30,390 bases of DNA, taken from CAYYYG01 sp964591375 (GTDB taxonomy: Bacteria; Patescibacteriota; Microgenomatia; UBA1406; GWC2-37-13). The notes beneath the pieces are model-generated. The model was given only the letters and a program-made list of their open reading frames with translations. It was not told the origin of the DNA and searched no databases. Below, one piece after another: positions 1 through 7,784 of the stretch. The translations under genes were made by a program, and so were the position numbers. How positions within the stretch are numbered: position 1 is the first letter of the stretch; every line of letters begins with the position of its first letter. The stretch covers positions 1-30,390 of the forward strand of contig CAZQAU010000021.1 in assembly GCA_964591375.1 (NCBI GenBank), written 5' to 3'.

Positions 1-35
1 CCGTTATATCAAGCCATAAGTACCGCCGATAACGG
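1..35. repeat. Inverted repeat at the window edge
   Basis: The first seven bases (CCGTTAT) are the exact reverse complement of bases 29-35 (ATAACGG), with a 21-base loop. It lies downstream of the minus-strand tRNA-Gly and could be a 3' structure or the edge of a feature that starts outside the window. No T-run can be seen because the sequence ends here. Confidence 0.25.
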
Positions 36-50
36 TCATTTTGCATTAGG

Positions 51-122
51 AGCGGTGGACCGGATTTGAACCGGCAACCTTCTCCTTGGGAAGGAGACAT
101 TCTACCGTTGAACTACCACCGC
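51..122 (-). tRNA. tRNA-Gly (anticodon CCC)
   Basis: The minus strand folds into a full 72-base cloverleaf. The acceptor stem is GCGGTGG/CCACCGC with discriminator T. The D-arm includes AACGGTA. The anticodon stem is TCTCC/GGAGA around the seven-base loop TTCCCAA, giving anticodon CCC (reads GGG, glycine). The T-arm is GCCGG-TTCAAAT-CCGGT. The 3' CCA is not encoded, because the bases after the discriminator read CCT, so a CCA-adding enzyme is needed. Confidence 0.95.
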
Positions 123-132
123 AATACTCATA

Positions 133-138
133 ATTATA
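133..138 (-). promoter_or_regulatory. -10 box of the tRNA-Gly gene
   Basis: On the minus strand a perfect TATAAT ends 10 bases before the tRNA. Counting seven bases puts the transcription start near 126, four bases before the mature 5' end. No convincing -35 box was found. Confidence 0.55.
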
Positions 139-219
139 CTATCAATTATTATCTTCTTGAGGTCCGAATTAAGGTAGTTAAAAACATTTTCTATCTGTTA
201 CTGCAGGATTTTCACAGAA

Positions 220-285
220 AAAACCAGGATTATCTATATGACGATGAAATGTATAGGCTACATTGTGTTTGATAATCCTGGTTTT
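220..285. terminator. Long-loop hairpin terminator after the small membrane gene
   Basis: Bases 220-234 (AAAACCAGGATTATC) are exactly complementary to 271-285, a 15-bp stem around a 36-base loop. The loop itself holds a smaller hairpin, AATGTA/TACATT (248-253 with 259-264). On the minus strand the stem is followed by a T-run, so it can terminate the gene at 310-651. On the plus strand it also ends in TTTT. The remaining bases between the tRNA-Gly promoter and this hairpin (about 140-219) show nothing recognisable. Confidence 0.65.
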
Positions 286-309
286 ATACGTGAAATTCCT
301 TTTCCACAT

Positions 310-651
310 TCATATATTGAGCATGTGCCGGAACGTGGAAATTAACCAGATTGAAATTGTTATCACTGTCATTTGCGTGCTTATGGTTTTATTACCGGTG
401 ATAAGGCTAAAAATTATGAGTGTGACAGTAAATATTGCAGCGACACTCAGAACAACGTATGAAGACTTGAGTTTTTCCTTACTGGGAATACCGTACTCGC
501 ACAAAATCATGCCTACAATGGCTAACGCCAGTATTGTTGCCCTATGAGAATCTATAAAAGGCAAAATAATTGCATTGACCTGCGCGTAATGTATATAAGC
601 GGATATTCCGGCAAGTAATGTAGCTAAAAAATCTTTGATTGTTATAGCCAT
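310..651 (-). CDS. Small multi-pass membrane protein, unknown
   Basis: This is a 113-residue protein with three to four predicted hydrophobic segments, roughly residues 8-33, 38-54, 63-86 and 93-109. I do not recognise a family and see no catalytic motif. The start is supported by a strong Shine-Dalgarno sequence (AGGAGGTG, minus strand, 663-670) and a TATACT -10 box (681-686) that predicts a leader of about 23 bases. It lies behind the LysM gene on the same strand with an 86-base gap but has its own promoter. A hairpin terminator follows. The good start signals make it a likely real gene rather than a shadow of the plus-strand frame. A general small membrane or holin-like role is possible but unsupported. 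Confidence 0.7.
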   Translation of the reverse strand: MAITIKDFLATLLAGISAYIHYAQVNAIILPFIDSHRATILALAIVGMILCEYGIPSKEKLKSSYVVLSVAAIFTVTLIIFSLITGNKTISTQMTVITISIWLISTFRHMLNI

Positions 652-680
652 ATCTACCTTTTCACCTCCTAACTAGTTTT

Positions 681-686
681 AGTATA
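681..686 (-). promoter_or_regulatory. -10 box and SD of the small membrane gene
   Basis: On the minus strand TATACT (686 to 681) is followed by the Shine-Dalgarno AGGAGGTG (670 to 663) and then the ATG at 651. The predicted transcription start is near 674. Confidence 0.5.
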
Positions 687-737
687 AAAATGCAAGGAAT
701 TAAATGAAGTGATTAGTATCACAAAATGGATAAACTT

Positions 738-1469
738 CTATAAAGAAGGAACAGACAATACATTGCCCGCATGAATTAATTGAGGATGCTTTAAATTGTT
801 GGCCTTTGCAATTCTATGCCACTGAAATCCATCACCATAAAATTCGGTAGCGATGCGCCATAAATTATCACCTTTTACAACAGTATATTTTTGGACTGTA
901 TCGGTATTTTTTGTATTAGCAGCCATAATTTGTGTATCATTTGTTTGAACAGTGTTAGAAGCCGGTTTTGATGTTTGAGTTGACCTGGATATCTTGTTGA
1001 TCGCAGGTATGGATAATTTTTGTCCTGCAAATATGACGTTTTTGTTCACAATTTTATTTACTTCGGCGATTTCCGTTGCCTTGAAACCATCACCATACAT
1101 TTTTTCCGCGATCGTCCATAAATTATCATTTTTTTTCACAATATATATCTGCGAATTTTTTCCGGGAGATTTTATTTGTGGTAACACGATAGTGTCTGGT
1201 GCCACCATGTGATCCTGAATATTTTTGTTTGCAATATCTGTAGCATTTAATGTTGTTTTAGAACGATCCTTATTAGCTGCGCCATGTAACGTCAGGCGCT
1301 GAAGATTTAATCGGGATATAGTAGGAGAAGGAAGAATGTAAGCAGATCCGAAATATCCGATTAATAGTGATAAAAAAAATAGGACAACTACCCAAAAAAA
1401 GATTATTTTCTTAGGTACATGTTTTTCGAATCTTGTAGTATCAAGTTTGGTGTATGTATTTACTTCCAC
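738..1469 (-). CDS. Membrane-anchored protein with two LysM domains
   Basis: This 243-residue protein has a short cytoplasmic N-terminus, one transmembrane segment (about residues 22-46), a polar linker and two LysM repeats at about 108-155 and 193-242. Both repeats carry the typical pattern of a hydrophobic strand, (G/N)DNLW, an I-A helix, a YGDG turn and a terminal (L)SVP/(L)SIP strand. LysM modules bind N-acetylglucosamine polymers such as peptidoglycan, so the protein probably tethers the membrane to the cell wall outside the cell. No hydrolase domain is attached. The start codon is GTG; no in-frame ATG precedes the membrane segment and no Shine-Dalgarno is visible. It is divergent from polX, sharing the AT-rich 1470-1595 spacer. 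The family call is secure; the exact ligand is inferred. Confidence 0.9.
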   Translation of the reverse strand: MEVNTYTKLDTTRFEKHVPKKIIFFWVVVLFFLSLLIGYFGSAYILPSPTISRLNLQRLTLHGAANKDRSKTTLNATDIANKNIQDHMVAPDTIVLPQIKSPGKNSQIYIVKKNDNLWTIAEKMYGDGFKATEIAEVNKIVNKNVIFAGQKLSIPAINKISRSTQTSKPASNTVQTNDTQIMAANTKNTDTVQKYTVVKGDNLWRIATEFYGDGFQWHRIAKANNLKHPQLIHAGNVLSVPSL

Positions 1470-1581
1470 AGTAAAAAAAATAAATATATAATTTAAGTAT
1501 TATTAATCCTTAAAAATATCTTTATTTAAAATGTTATAGGCAAAATTTAACATATCTACAATAAATTGCAAGCGTAACATT

Positions 1582-1587
1582 TATATT
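1582..1587 (+). promoter_or_regulatory. -10 box of polX
   Basis: TATATT lies nine bases before the polX ATG, predicting a start of transcription near 1594 and a leader of only about two bases. There is no Shine-Dalgarno sequence. No good -35 box was found. Confidence 0.4.
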
Positions 1588-1595
1588 TAAAACAT

Positions 1596-3395
1596 ATGGA
1601 AATTAAATACACAAATAAAGCTGTGGTGGAATTACTGCGAACTGTAGCCGCGTCATATCTTCTCCTCAATGAAAATCGTTTTAAAATCATCGCATATGAA
1701 AAAGCAGCCGACACTGTGGAACATATGAGTAGTGAGTTACATGATATGTGGGAGAATGGACGTTTAAGTAAGGTATCGGGAATTGGCCCCACTATCACAC
1801 AACATCTTGAAGAATACTTCCAAAAAGGTAAATCGGAGCATTTTAGTCAGATTATCGATAAAATTCCGGCATCGGTATTTGTCTTAATGAAAGTACCTTC
1901 AATTGGACCTAAAAAAGCGTTTAAACTCGTCAACAGCCTCAAACTTACTGTTCCCGACAAAGCAGTCGCGGAATTAAAAAAAGCGGCTGAATTGGGACAG
2001 ATTGAATCTTTACCAACATTTGGTAAAAAATCTCAGGAGGATATCATTGCTGCGATTAATTTGTATCTGAAAACAGCCAGTTCAGATGATCGAATGCCAC
2101 TTCCTTATGCACACGCAATGGCCGAGGAAATTATTGAATATATGAAAATATTACCTTTGAAGCGTATTGACGCTCTTGGGTCTATGCGGCGTATGGTTTC
2201 TACTATTGGAGATATTGATATCGCGGTTGCAACTGATTCATTACAGCCTCAGGAAATTATTCAACATTTTCTTAAGTATCCAAAAAAAATATCAATTGAT
2301 AACTCGGGAGAAAAAAAAGCTTCAATTATCATTAAGTCAGGGATCCGGGTAGATCTTAGAGTTCAAAATATTAGAACGTATGGGTCGATGTTACAGTACT
2401 TTACCGGTAGTAAGGCACATAATGTCAAACTGCGGGAATACACAATAAAGCGAGGATTTTCATTATCCGAATGGGGTATTAAGAAAATAGAAAAAGACAG
2501 TAGTGATAAAAAAAATATATCAGAACACATAATTCCTTTCGTTACCGAAAAAGAATTGTATAATTATTTTGATCTTGATTATATTCCACCTGAAATTAGA
2601 GAAGGAACAAATGAAATAGATTTGGCACATAAAAAAACTTTACCCTCGTTAGTAGAACTTAAAGATATTAAAGGAGATCTGCACACGCATTCTTCCTATG
2701 ACATAAAAACATCCCATGATACCGGAGCCGACACCTATGAAAGTCTGATTAAAAAGGCAACTTCATTAGGGTATGAATACATTGGTTTTGCCGATCATAA
2801 TCCAAAACAATCAGATCATTCTGTGGATAATATTGTCACTATCATGAAAAAACGTAAGGCACATATAGACTCTCTGTCTGCTTCTTCAAAATTATCTAAA
2901 TATTTTGTTAGTTTAGAAACAGATATTCTTCCTGATGGTGATATTGCGCTACCTAAAGAAGCATTACCATATGTAGATTTTTTGATCGTTTCCATTCATA
3001 GTTCTTTTAGAATGACACGTCAGGAAATGACGGCAAGAGTAGTAAAAGCACTTTCTATGCCTAAAGTAAAAATACTTGCTCATCCCACCGGTCGTCTTAT
3101 TAACAAGCGTCCAAGTATCGATGTGGACTGGGATGTTGTTTTTGACACAGTTAAAAAAAATAACCAGGCACTGGAAATAAATTCCTGGCCGGAGCGGTTG
3201 GACTTACCAGATAATTTGGTGCGCGAGGCTATAACAAACAATATAAAATGTGTAATCAATACCGACGCTCATGCCGCTGAACAATTGAATAATATGATGT
3301 ATGGAGTTTCCGTAGCTCGTCGTGGATGGTGTACAAAAAATGATATAATAAATACATTATCGTACACAGAATTTAAGAAATGGATTTCAGATTGA
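1596..3395 (+). CDS. polX: DNA polymerase X with PHP domain
   Basis: This 599-residue family X DNA polymerase fills short gaps in base-excision repair. The N-terminal helix-hairpin-helix region is followed by a second one with SIGPKKA near residue 105. The nucleotidyltransferase palm has GSMRR then GDIDIAV, with catalytic Asp206 and Asp208; a third Asp lies in the strand IRVDLRV. The C-terminal PHP domain (from about residue 357) keeps the metal-binding pattern DLHTHSSYD, ADHN, ETD, SIHSSF, AHPTG and NTDAHA, so 3'-5' exonuclease or phosphoesterase activity is likely, as in Bacillus and Thermus PolX. Length is slightly above the usual 570-580. The ATG is two bases from the predicted transcription start. 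The stop codon is TGA, which supports the standard code. Confidence 0.97.
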   Translation: MEIKYTNKAVVELLRTVAASYLLLNENRFKIIAYEKAADTVEHMSSELHDMWENGRLSKVSGIGPTITQHLEEYFQKGKSEHFSQIIDKIPASVFVLMKVPSIGPKKAFKLVNSLKLTVPDKAVAELKKAAELGQIESLPTFGKKSQEDIIAAINLYLKTASSDDRMPLPYAHAMAEEIIEYMKILPLKRIDALGSMRRMVSTIGDIDIAVATDSLQPQEIIQHFLKYPKKISIDNSGEKKASIIIKSGIRVDLRVQNIRTYGSMLQYFTGSKAHNVKLREYTIKRGFSLSEWGIKKIEKDSSDKKNISEHIIPFVTEKELYNYFDLDYIPPEIREGTNEIDLAHKKTLPSLVELKDIKGDLHTHSSYDIKTSHDTGADTYESLIKKATSLGYEYIGFADHNPKQSDHSVDNIVTIMKKRKAHIDSLSASSKLSKYFVSLETDILPDGDIALPKEALPYVDFLIVSIHSSFRMTRQEMTARVVKALSMPKVKILAHPTGRLINKRPSIDVDWDVVFDTVKKNNQALEINSWPERLDLPDNLVREAITNNIKCVINTDAHAAEQLNNMMYGVSVARRGWCTKNDIINTLSYTEFKKWISD

Positions 3396-3404
3396 TAAAA
3401 AGTA

Positions 3405-3410
3405 TATAAT
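3405..3410 (+). promoter_or_regulatory. -10 box of lemA
   Basis: TATAAT follows the polX stop closely and predicts a transcription start near 3417, giving a 32-base leader. Unlike most genes here the leader has a strong ribosome-binding site, AAGGGGGTGA (3433-3442), six bases before the ATG. Confidence 0.6.
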
Positions 3411-3448
3411 GTAACTATTAAGAAAGTTTATAAAGGGGGTGAAATTCA

Positions 3449-4003
3449 ATGTCAACTACATTCATAATTATCGGTGCAGTTGTGTTACTCGTCGTATATC
3501 TCGTTTCTACCTATAACGGATTGGTCGTTTTAAAAGCACGCATTCAGGAGGCTCTTTCCGGCATAGATGTGCAGTTAAAACGAAGAGCAGATTTGATCCC
3601 TAATTTAGTGGAAACAGTCAAGGGATATGCTAAACACGAAAAAGACGTCTTTGAAAACGTTACCAAGGCAAGATCCGCGTTAATGTCGGCTCAGTCTCTA
3701 CAGGAAAAAGCCGAAGCAAATAACCAGGTAACTTCAGCTTTGAAGTCGTTATTTGCGATTGCCGAAGCATACCCGGATCTTAAAGCAGCTACCAATTTTC
3801 AGGATTTACAGCGACAGCTGGAAGATACTGAAGATAAAGTTGCTTATTCGCGTCAGTTCTACAATGGCAACGTGCTTGACTATAATACAAAAGTCAGCAT
3901 GTTCCCTAGTAACATAATTGCGAACATGTTTGGTTTCAAACCCTATGAATTTTTTGCCGCAACCGAAGAGGAACGCAAAAATGTTCAGGTTAAATTTACG
4001 TAA
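3449..4003 (+). CDS. lemA: LemA family protein
   Basis: This 184-residue protein has one N-terminal membrane segment (about residues 4-22) and a helical LemA domain. The family hallmarks are the QLKRRADLIPNLVETVKGY stretch and the following helix ending KARSALMSA, then AYPDLKAATNFQDLQ. LemA proteins are membrane-anchored with a helical bundle outside or inside the cell; their biochemical role is not settled. The gene is next to htpX, an arrangement common in many bacteria that suggests a shared role in membrane protein quality control or stress. Length matches the family. The start is fixed by the strong Shine-Dalgarno. Confidence 0.95.
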   Translation: MSTTFIIIGAVVLLVVYLVSTYNGLVVLKARIQEALSGIDVQLKRRADLIPNLVETVKGYAKHEKDVFENVTKARSALMSAQSLQEKAEANNQVTSALKSLFAIAEAYPDLKAATNFQDLQRQLEDTEDKVAYSRQFYNGNVLDYNTKVSMFPSNIIANMFGFKPYEFFAATEEERKNVQVKFT

Positions 4004-4009
4004 TACAAT

Positions 4010-4037
4010 GTAGAGACGGGGCATGCCCCGTCTCTAC
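4010..4037. repeat. 28-bp perfect palindrome between lemA and htpX
   Basis: The first half, GTAGAGACGGGGCA, is immediately followed by its exact reverse complement. It starts six bases after the lemA stop and ends two bases before the htpX -10 box. As RNA it would form a GC-rich hairpin that could protect the lemA 3' end or terminate, although only a weak T-stretch follows. GC-rich palindromes of this GTAGAGAC...GTCTCTAC type occur as dispersed intergenic repeats in other genomes. No second copy was noticed in this window. Confidence 0.85.
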
Positions 4038-4039
4038 TG

Positions 4040-4045
4040 TATAAT
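4040..4045 (+). promoter_or_regulatory. -10 box of htpX (leaderless)
   Basis: TATAAT starts 12 bases before the htpX ATG, so the expected first transcribed base (4052) is the A of the start codon. The -35 position falls inside the palindrome and has no consensus match. Confidence 0.6.
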
Positions 4046-4051
4046 TTAAAA

Positions 4052-4954
4052 ATGTCAATCTATAGTCAAATAAATTACAATAAGTATCGTACCTACTTAA
4101 TAGTAGGATTGTTTATTTTATTAACATCAGGATTTTTCTACCTTATTGGTAAAGTCTTTGAAGATTCACCAGGCGGATATTTTATTGTGGGATTTTTATT
4201 TTCTTTAGTATCTACTGCAGGAAGCTATTTTTACTCAGATAAAGTCGTGTTATTCAGTGTTTCAGCACAGCCTGCAGATAAAAAACAATATTTTGATTTT
4301 TATACAGTAACAGAAAATTTAAGTATTGCCGCAGGTATACCAATGCCACGGTTATATGTGATCAATGATCCGGCTCCCAATGCGTTTGCGACAGGACGTG
4401 ATCCTAAGCATGCAGTAGTATGCGCGACCACTGGTCTATTACAACGGCTGGAAAGAGCAGAACTTGAAGGAGTGATTGCTCATGAACTTTCACATATTAA
4501 AAATTATGATATTCTGCTCTCTTCAATGGTTGCGGTTTTAGTTGGCACTATCGGACTTGTTTCTGACTGGATTATGCGTAGTTTCTGGTGGGGTGGTATG
4601 GATCGGGACGATGACAGACGTGATCGAAATCCGGCGGTATTTTTATTTGTCGTCATTGGTTTGTTATTAGCCCCAGTAGTGGCTACACTAATTCAGCTTG
4701 CCGTATCAAGACGTCGAGAATTTTTAGCCGATGCAAGTGGCGCTTTGATGACACGGTATCCGGAGGGATTAGCGAGAGCATTGGAAAAGATAAGTGCTGA
4801 TCCAAATGTTATGCGTACCGCTACCTCTTCTACTGCACACTTATTTATATCTAATCCCTTTAAGAAAGGACAAAAAGCCACTTCTGTAATTGCTACATTA
4901 TTTAGTACCCATCCACCGCCAGCTGAACGTATCAAAATTTTACGCAGCATGTAA
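4052..4954 (+). CDS. htpX: Membrane zinc metalloprotease HtpX (M48)
   Basis: This 300-residue integral membrane protease cleaves misfolded membrane proteins with its active site on the cytoplasmic side. Two membrane helices lie at about residues 14-33 and 38-60. The zinc site is HELSH (His144, Glu145, His148) with the third ligand Glu223 in RREFLADASGA. Two more hydrophobic segments lie at about 156-172 and 193-218. The C-terminal STHPPPAERIKIL motif is typical of HtpX. Length matches the family (about 285-300). The gene follows lemA but has its own promoter, and the mRNA is predicted to be leaderless. The downstream short inverted repeat ATGTA-TTCAA-TACAT (4954-4968) may be a weak 3' hairpin. 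Confidence 0.97.
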   Translation: MSIYSQINYNKYRTYLIVGLFILLTSGFFYLIGKVFEDSPGGYFIVGFLFSLVSTAGSYFYSDKVVLFSVSAQPADKKQYFDFYTVTENLSIAAGIPMPRLYVINDPAPNAFATGRDPKHAVVCATTGLLQRLERAELEGVIAHELSHIKNYDILLSSMVAVLVGTIGLVSDWIMRSFWWGGMDRDDDRRDRNPAVFLFVVIGLLLAPVVATLIQLAVSRRREFLADASGALMTRYPEGLARALEKISADPNVMRTATSSTAHLFISNPFKKGQKATSVIATLFSTHPPPAERIKILRSM

Positions 4955-4991
4955 TGTATTCAATACATACATTATTTTCGATAGATCTGTA

Positions 4992-4997
4992 TATAAT
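4992..4997 (+). promoter_or_regulatory. Likely -10 box and 86-base leader of asnB fusion
   Basis: TATAAT here predicts a transcription start near 5004, giving a leader of about 86 bases. The leader can form a 7-bp hairpin, CCTTTTA (5025-5031) with TAAAAGG (5051-5057). A second TATAAT directly abuts the start codon (5084-5089) and is too close to serve it. No known riboswitch pattern was recognised. Confidence 0.35.
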
Positions 4998-5089
4998 ATC
5001 TACTTAATTGTGTGGATAGCACTACCTTTTAAATCGTGGTTACGCTATTATAAAAGGGTGGACTATTATTAAATGTTAAAACATATAAT

Positions 5090-7735
5090 ATGTGTGGGAT
5101 TGCAGGATTTTATGGCTACAAAGATGACGAATTGATGAAGCGATTTTCTCGTCAGATAAAACATCGTGGTCCTGATGGTGAAGGATTCTACATCAACGAC
5201 ACAGTCAGTCTTCTCATCCGACGGTTGGCTATTATCGATGTCAAAGGCGGTGACCAGCCAATTTATAACGAGGATAAAAATATAGTCGTTGTTTATAACG
5301 GTGAAATATACAATTATCAGCAACTGCGACAGGAATTAGAAAAAGATGGCCACGTTTTTAAAACGCATTCAGATACGGAGGTAATTGTGCATGGATACGA
5401 AAAATGGGGCGAAAAGTGCTTTGATAAGTTTAATGGCATGTTCGGAATAGCTTTATATGACAATAAAAAAAATAAGTTGATTTTAGCCCGTGATCATTTC
5501 GGTATCAAACCAATTTACTATTCGTTTATTGACGATACCAAAAAATCGATTGTTTTTTCCTCCGAAATAAAGCCCATTTTTTATAGTGGTTTAATTAAAA
5601 AGAAACCCAATGATCGTATTTTATATCGATACCTTAAATTTCGAATTCATGACGATCAGGAAGAAACTTTTTTTGATGGTATATATCGTCTCATGCCGGG
5701 TGAAATGATGATTCTCGAGAAAGATACAATAAGAAAAGAGATGTTTACAAATCTTCAGAAAGAAATTTTGCAGAAGACAGATAAAAAAACCGCTGCATTT
5801 AATGACTCTCAAGTCACTGAATTTAGAAATAAATTAAACGAAGCCATTAAGTCAAGACTGATTGCCGAAGTACCGGTAGGTACCTGTCTTTCGGGCGGAC
5901 TTGATTCGTCAACTGTAGTTGCAACGGCTAATAATGTCTTACAAAAAAAGCAAAAAGAGGCAGAAGCACTCGGTGAAAAACAGAAGACATTTTCAGCAGT
6001 GTTTCCCGGATCCACGAACGATGAAGAAAAATATATAGATGAATTATTGGGCACAATGAAAAAAGTGCAGTCTTACAAAGTTACTCCTAAGCCAGAAGAA
6101 TTTTTTGAAGAAATTGAAGATTTCATTCAAACTCAGGAGGAGCCGACAATCAGCACCGGACCGTACGCACAATATAAAGTTATGCAATTAGCCCAGGGGA
6201 AAGTGACGGTTTTACTGGATGGTCAGGGATCGGATGAGATGATGGCCGGATATTTACCATATTATTTTGTGTATCTGCGTCAGTTAAAAAAACAAGGTAG
6301 ATATTACACCTTGCTTAATGAAATGTTGCAGTCTAAAGATGTGATTTTCAAATACTTATTTAGCAAAAAATCCTCAAAAAATCAGATAAACATCGATGCT
6401 ATTTTAAATAAAAAATTCAGTCAACCATACTCTCAAGAAAAGTTTAGTGTAGAAGGTAAAAATTTGAAAAAAAGGCTGGCTGAGGATATTTTCCAAAATA
6501 GTTTGCAGTCTCTTTTGCGGTATGAAGATAAAAATAGTATGCGATTTTCCATTGAAGGAAGAGTGCCCTTTTTAGACTTTAATTTAGTTAAATACGTATT
6601 CTCTCTTTCAGATGAAGCTATTATAAGTAACGGATGGAACAAAAATATATTAAGGCAGGCTGTATTTGGATTACTACCGGAGAATATTAGACTGAGAAGA
6701 AATAAAATCGGTTTTACTACTCCGGAACATGAATGGTTTATTCGAATGAAAAATAGAATTTATACTATATTTTTAAGTGAGTCTTTTGGTAGCCGTCCGT
6801 ATTTTAATCAGGCCGCGGTGGTTAAGGAGTTCCTGAGGTTTATTCAGGGAAAAAATGATAACACTCTTTTGTTTTGGCGACTTCTAAACGTGGAGATATG
6901 GTTACAAATATTTTTCGATGAAGGTAAAAAAAAGGAAAATAATAAAAGCTTTCTGGATGAGACTATAAAAATAGGCAGAATTGAACCGAATCACGGTAAA
7001 CAAGTCCGAATTGAAGCACAGGGGCAATCATATTTGCGATTTCCGGTAAAGACTGATGTATTTAAAAAAGGAGATCAGATTATTACCAAGATTATGAAGT
7101 TTACGATCGATGGTATTCATGCAATTAGCCGGCACACTAAATATAGTAAAGTAATGAAGAATCGGTGGTTTATCGTGGTATCAGAAAAAGTTATCGCGAT
7201 TGCCCAAGGTCGTTCTTATTTTATCTGGGATGTAAAGCCGTCACCGGCGGCAAGCTTTTTGTCAAGATATGTGACCAGAACTCCTTATGGAATTGGTTTG
7301 GGAAGCCCCTGGACAATGGAGTTGGCAATCCGGGAAGTGGGTATATTACGTATCCTTCTTGCGGCAGGGATCGCGGCGCTGACAAAACCGTTTGGGCTCA
7401 AAGGTGCTTTTTATTTTGTTGCCGGTCGGGCAGCAGCCTCAATAGACGGTCCCACAGAGTATTCGTTGTACCCTTCGAATGTGTCAGCGAAGCTGGGGCC
7501 TAAGAATCCTAAAGGAGTCGCAAAACAGGTACATAAAAGTCTGTTGGAAAAATTACCTAAAACAAGAGCTAATACATTTATGGGGGTTGTAATTATTGAT
7601 GCAAACGATATCGGAAGAACTGTACTGGGAAATACGACGGGAATGAAAAACAAGGAAATCGAGGCAGTATTTAAAGATAATCCCATGGGGCAGGGAAGTG
7701 AACAAACACCGTTGGTGATTGTATATTCAGATTAA
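5090..7735 (+). CDS. asnB: Asparagine synthetase B fused to a CofE-like ligase domain
   Basis: This is an 881-residue two-part protein. Residues 1 to about 615 are a class II glutamine-dependent asparagine synthetase. The N-terminus MCGIAGF exposes Cys2, the glutaminase nucleophile, followed by RHRGPDG-like and VVYNGEIYN motifs. The synthetase domain has the pyrophosphate loop SGGLDSS (268-274) and later EGRVPFLD. This part makes asparagine (or another amide) from aspartate, glutamine and ATP. Residues about 640-881 resemble F420-0:gamma-glutamyl ligase (CofE): an FPVKTDVFKKGD start, SEKVIAIAQGR (698 on), KPSPAASFLSR, an Asp786 in AASIDGP, and IIDANDIGR (835-843) where CofE has its Asp-rich GR motif. 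CofE adds glutamate by a gamma-linkage using GTP. No frameshift is seen at the junction. The start is fixed by Cys2. The substrate of the fusion is unknown. Confidence 0.88.
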   Translation: MCGIAGFYGYKDDELMKRFSRQIKHRGPDGEGFYINDTVSLLIRRLAIIDVKGGDQPIYNEDKNIVVVYNGEIYNYQQLRQELEKDGHVFKTHSDTEVIVHGYEKWGEKCFDKFNGMFGIALYDNKKNKLILARDHFGIKPIYYSFIDDTKKSIVFSSEIKPIFYSGLIKKKPNDRILYRYLKFRIHDDQEETFFDGIYRLMPGEMMILEKDTIRKEMFTNLQKEILQKTDKKTAAFNDSQVTEFRNKLNEAIKSRLIAEVPVGTCLSGGLDSSTVVATANNVLQKKQKEAEALGEKQKTFSAVFPGSTNDEEKYIDELLGTMKKVQSYKVTPKPEEFFEEIEDFIQTQEEPTISTGPYAQYKVMQLAQGKVTVLLDGQGSDEMMAGYLPYYFVYLRQLKKQGRYYTLLNEMLQSKDVIFKYLFSKKSSKNQINIDAILNKKFSQPYSQEKFSVEGKNLKKRLAEDIFQNSLQSLLRYEDKNSMRFSIEGRVPFLDFNLVKYVFSLSDEAIISNGWNKNILRQAVFGLLPENIRLRRNKIGFTTPEHEWFIRMKNRIYTIFLSESFGSRPYFNQAAVVKEFLRFIQGKNDNTLLFWRLLNVEIWLQIFFDEGKKKENNKSFLDETIKIGRIEPNHGKQVRIEAQGQSYLRFPVKTDVFKKGDQIITKIMKFTIDGIHAISRHTKYSKVMKNRWFIVVSEKVIAIAQGRSYFIWDVKPSPAASFLSRYVTRTPYGIGLGSPWTMELAIREVGILRILLAAGIAALTKPFGLKGAFYFVAGRAAASIDGPTEYSLYPSNVSAKLGPKNPKGVAKQVHKSLLEKLPKTRANTFMGVVIIDANDIGRTVLGNTTGMKNKEIEAVFKDNPMGQGSEQTPLVIVYSD

Positions 7736-7747
7736 ATTACTCAGCAA

Positions 7748-7777
7748 TTGACACACTGGCTTTGTATACATTACATT
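7748..7777 (+). promoter_or_regulatory. Promoter of the 87-residue membrane protein
   Basis: A perfect TTGACA -35 (7748-7753), an 18-base spacer and TACATT (7772-7777) predict a transcription start at about 7784, one base before the ATG at 7785. This is another leaderless arrangement. Confidence 0.45.
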
Positions 7778-7784
7778 TATAGTC

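Noticed and set aside
697..715. GTGAT-TAGT-ATCAC hairpin after the LysM gene as a terminator
   Set aside because: The stem has only five pairs and no proper T-run on the minus strand.
4954..4968. ATGTATTCAATACAT as a terminator after htpX
   Set aside because: The stem is only five AT-rich pairs with no good T-run. It is kept only as a weak remark under htpX.
5084..5089. TATAAT touching the asnB ATG as its promoter
   Set aside because: Transcription would start inside the gene after the ATG, removing the essential Cys2 codon context.
7165..7503. 112-residue plus-strand frame within the CofE-like domain
   Set aside because: It lies wholly inside the fusion gene in another frame, and the fusion frame carries recognised motifs throughout.
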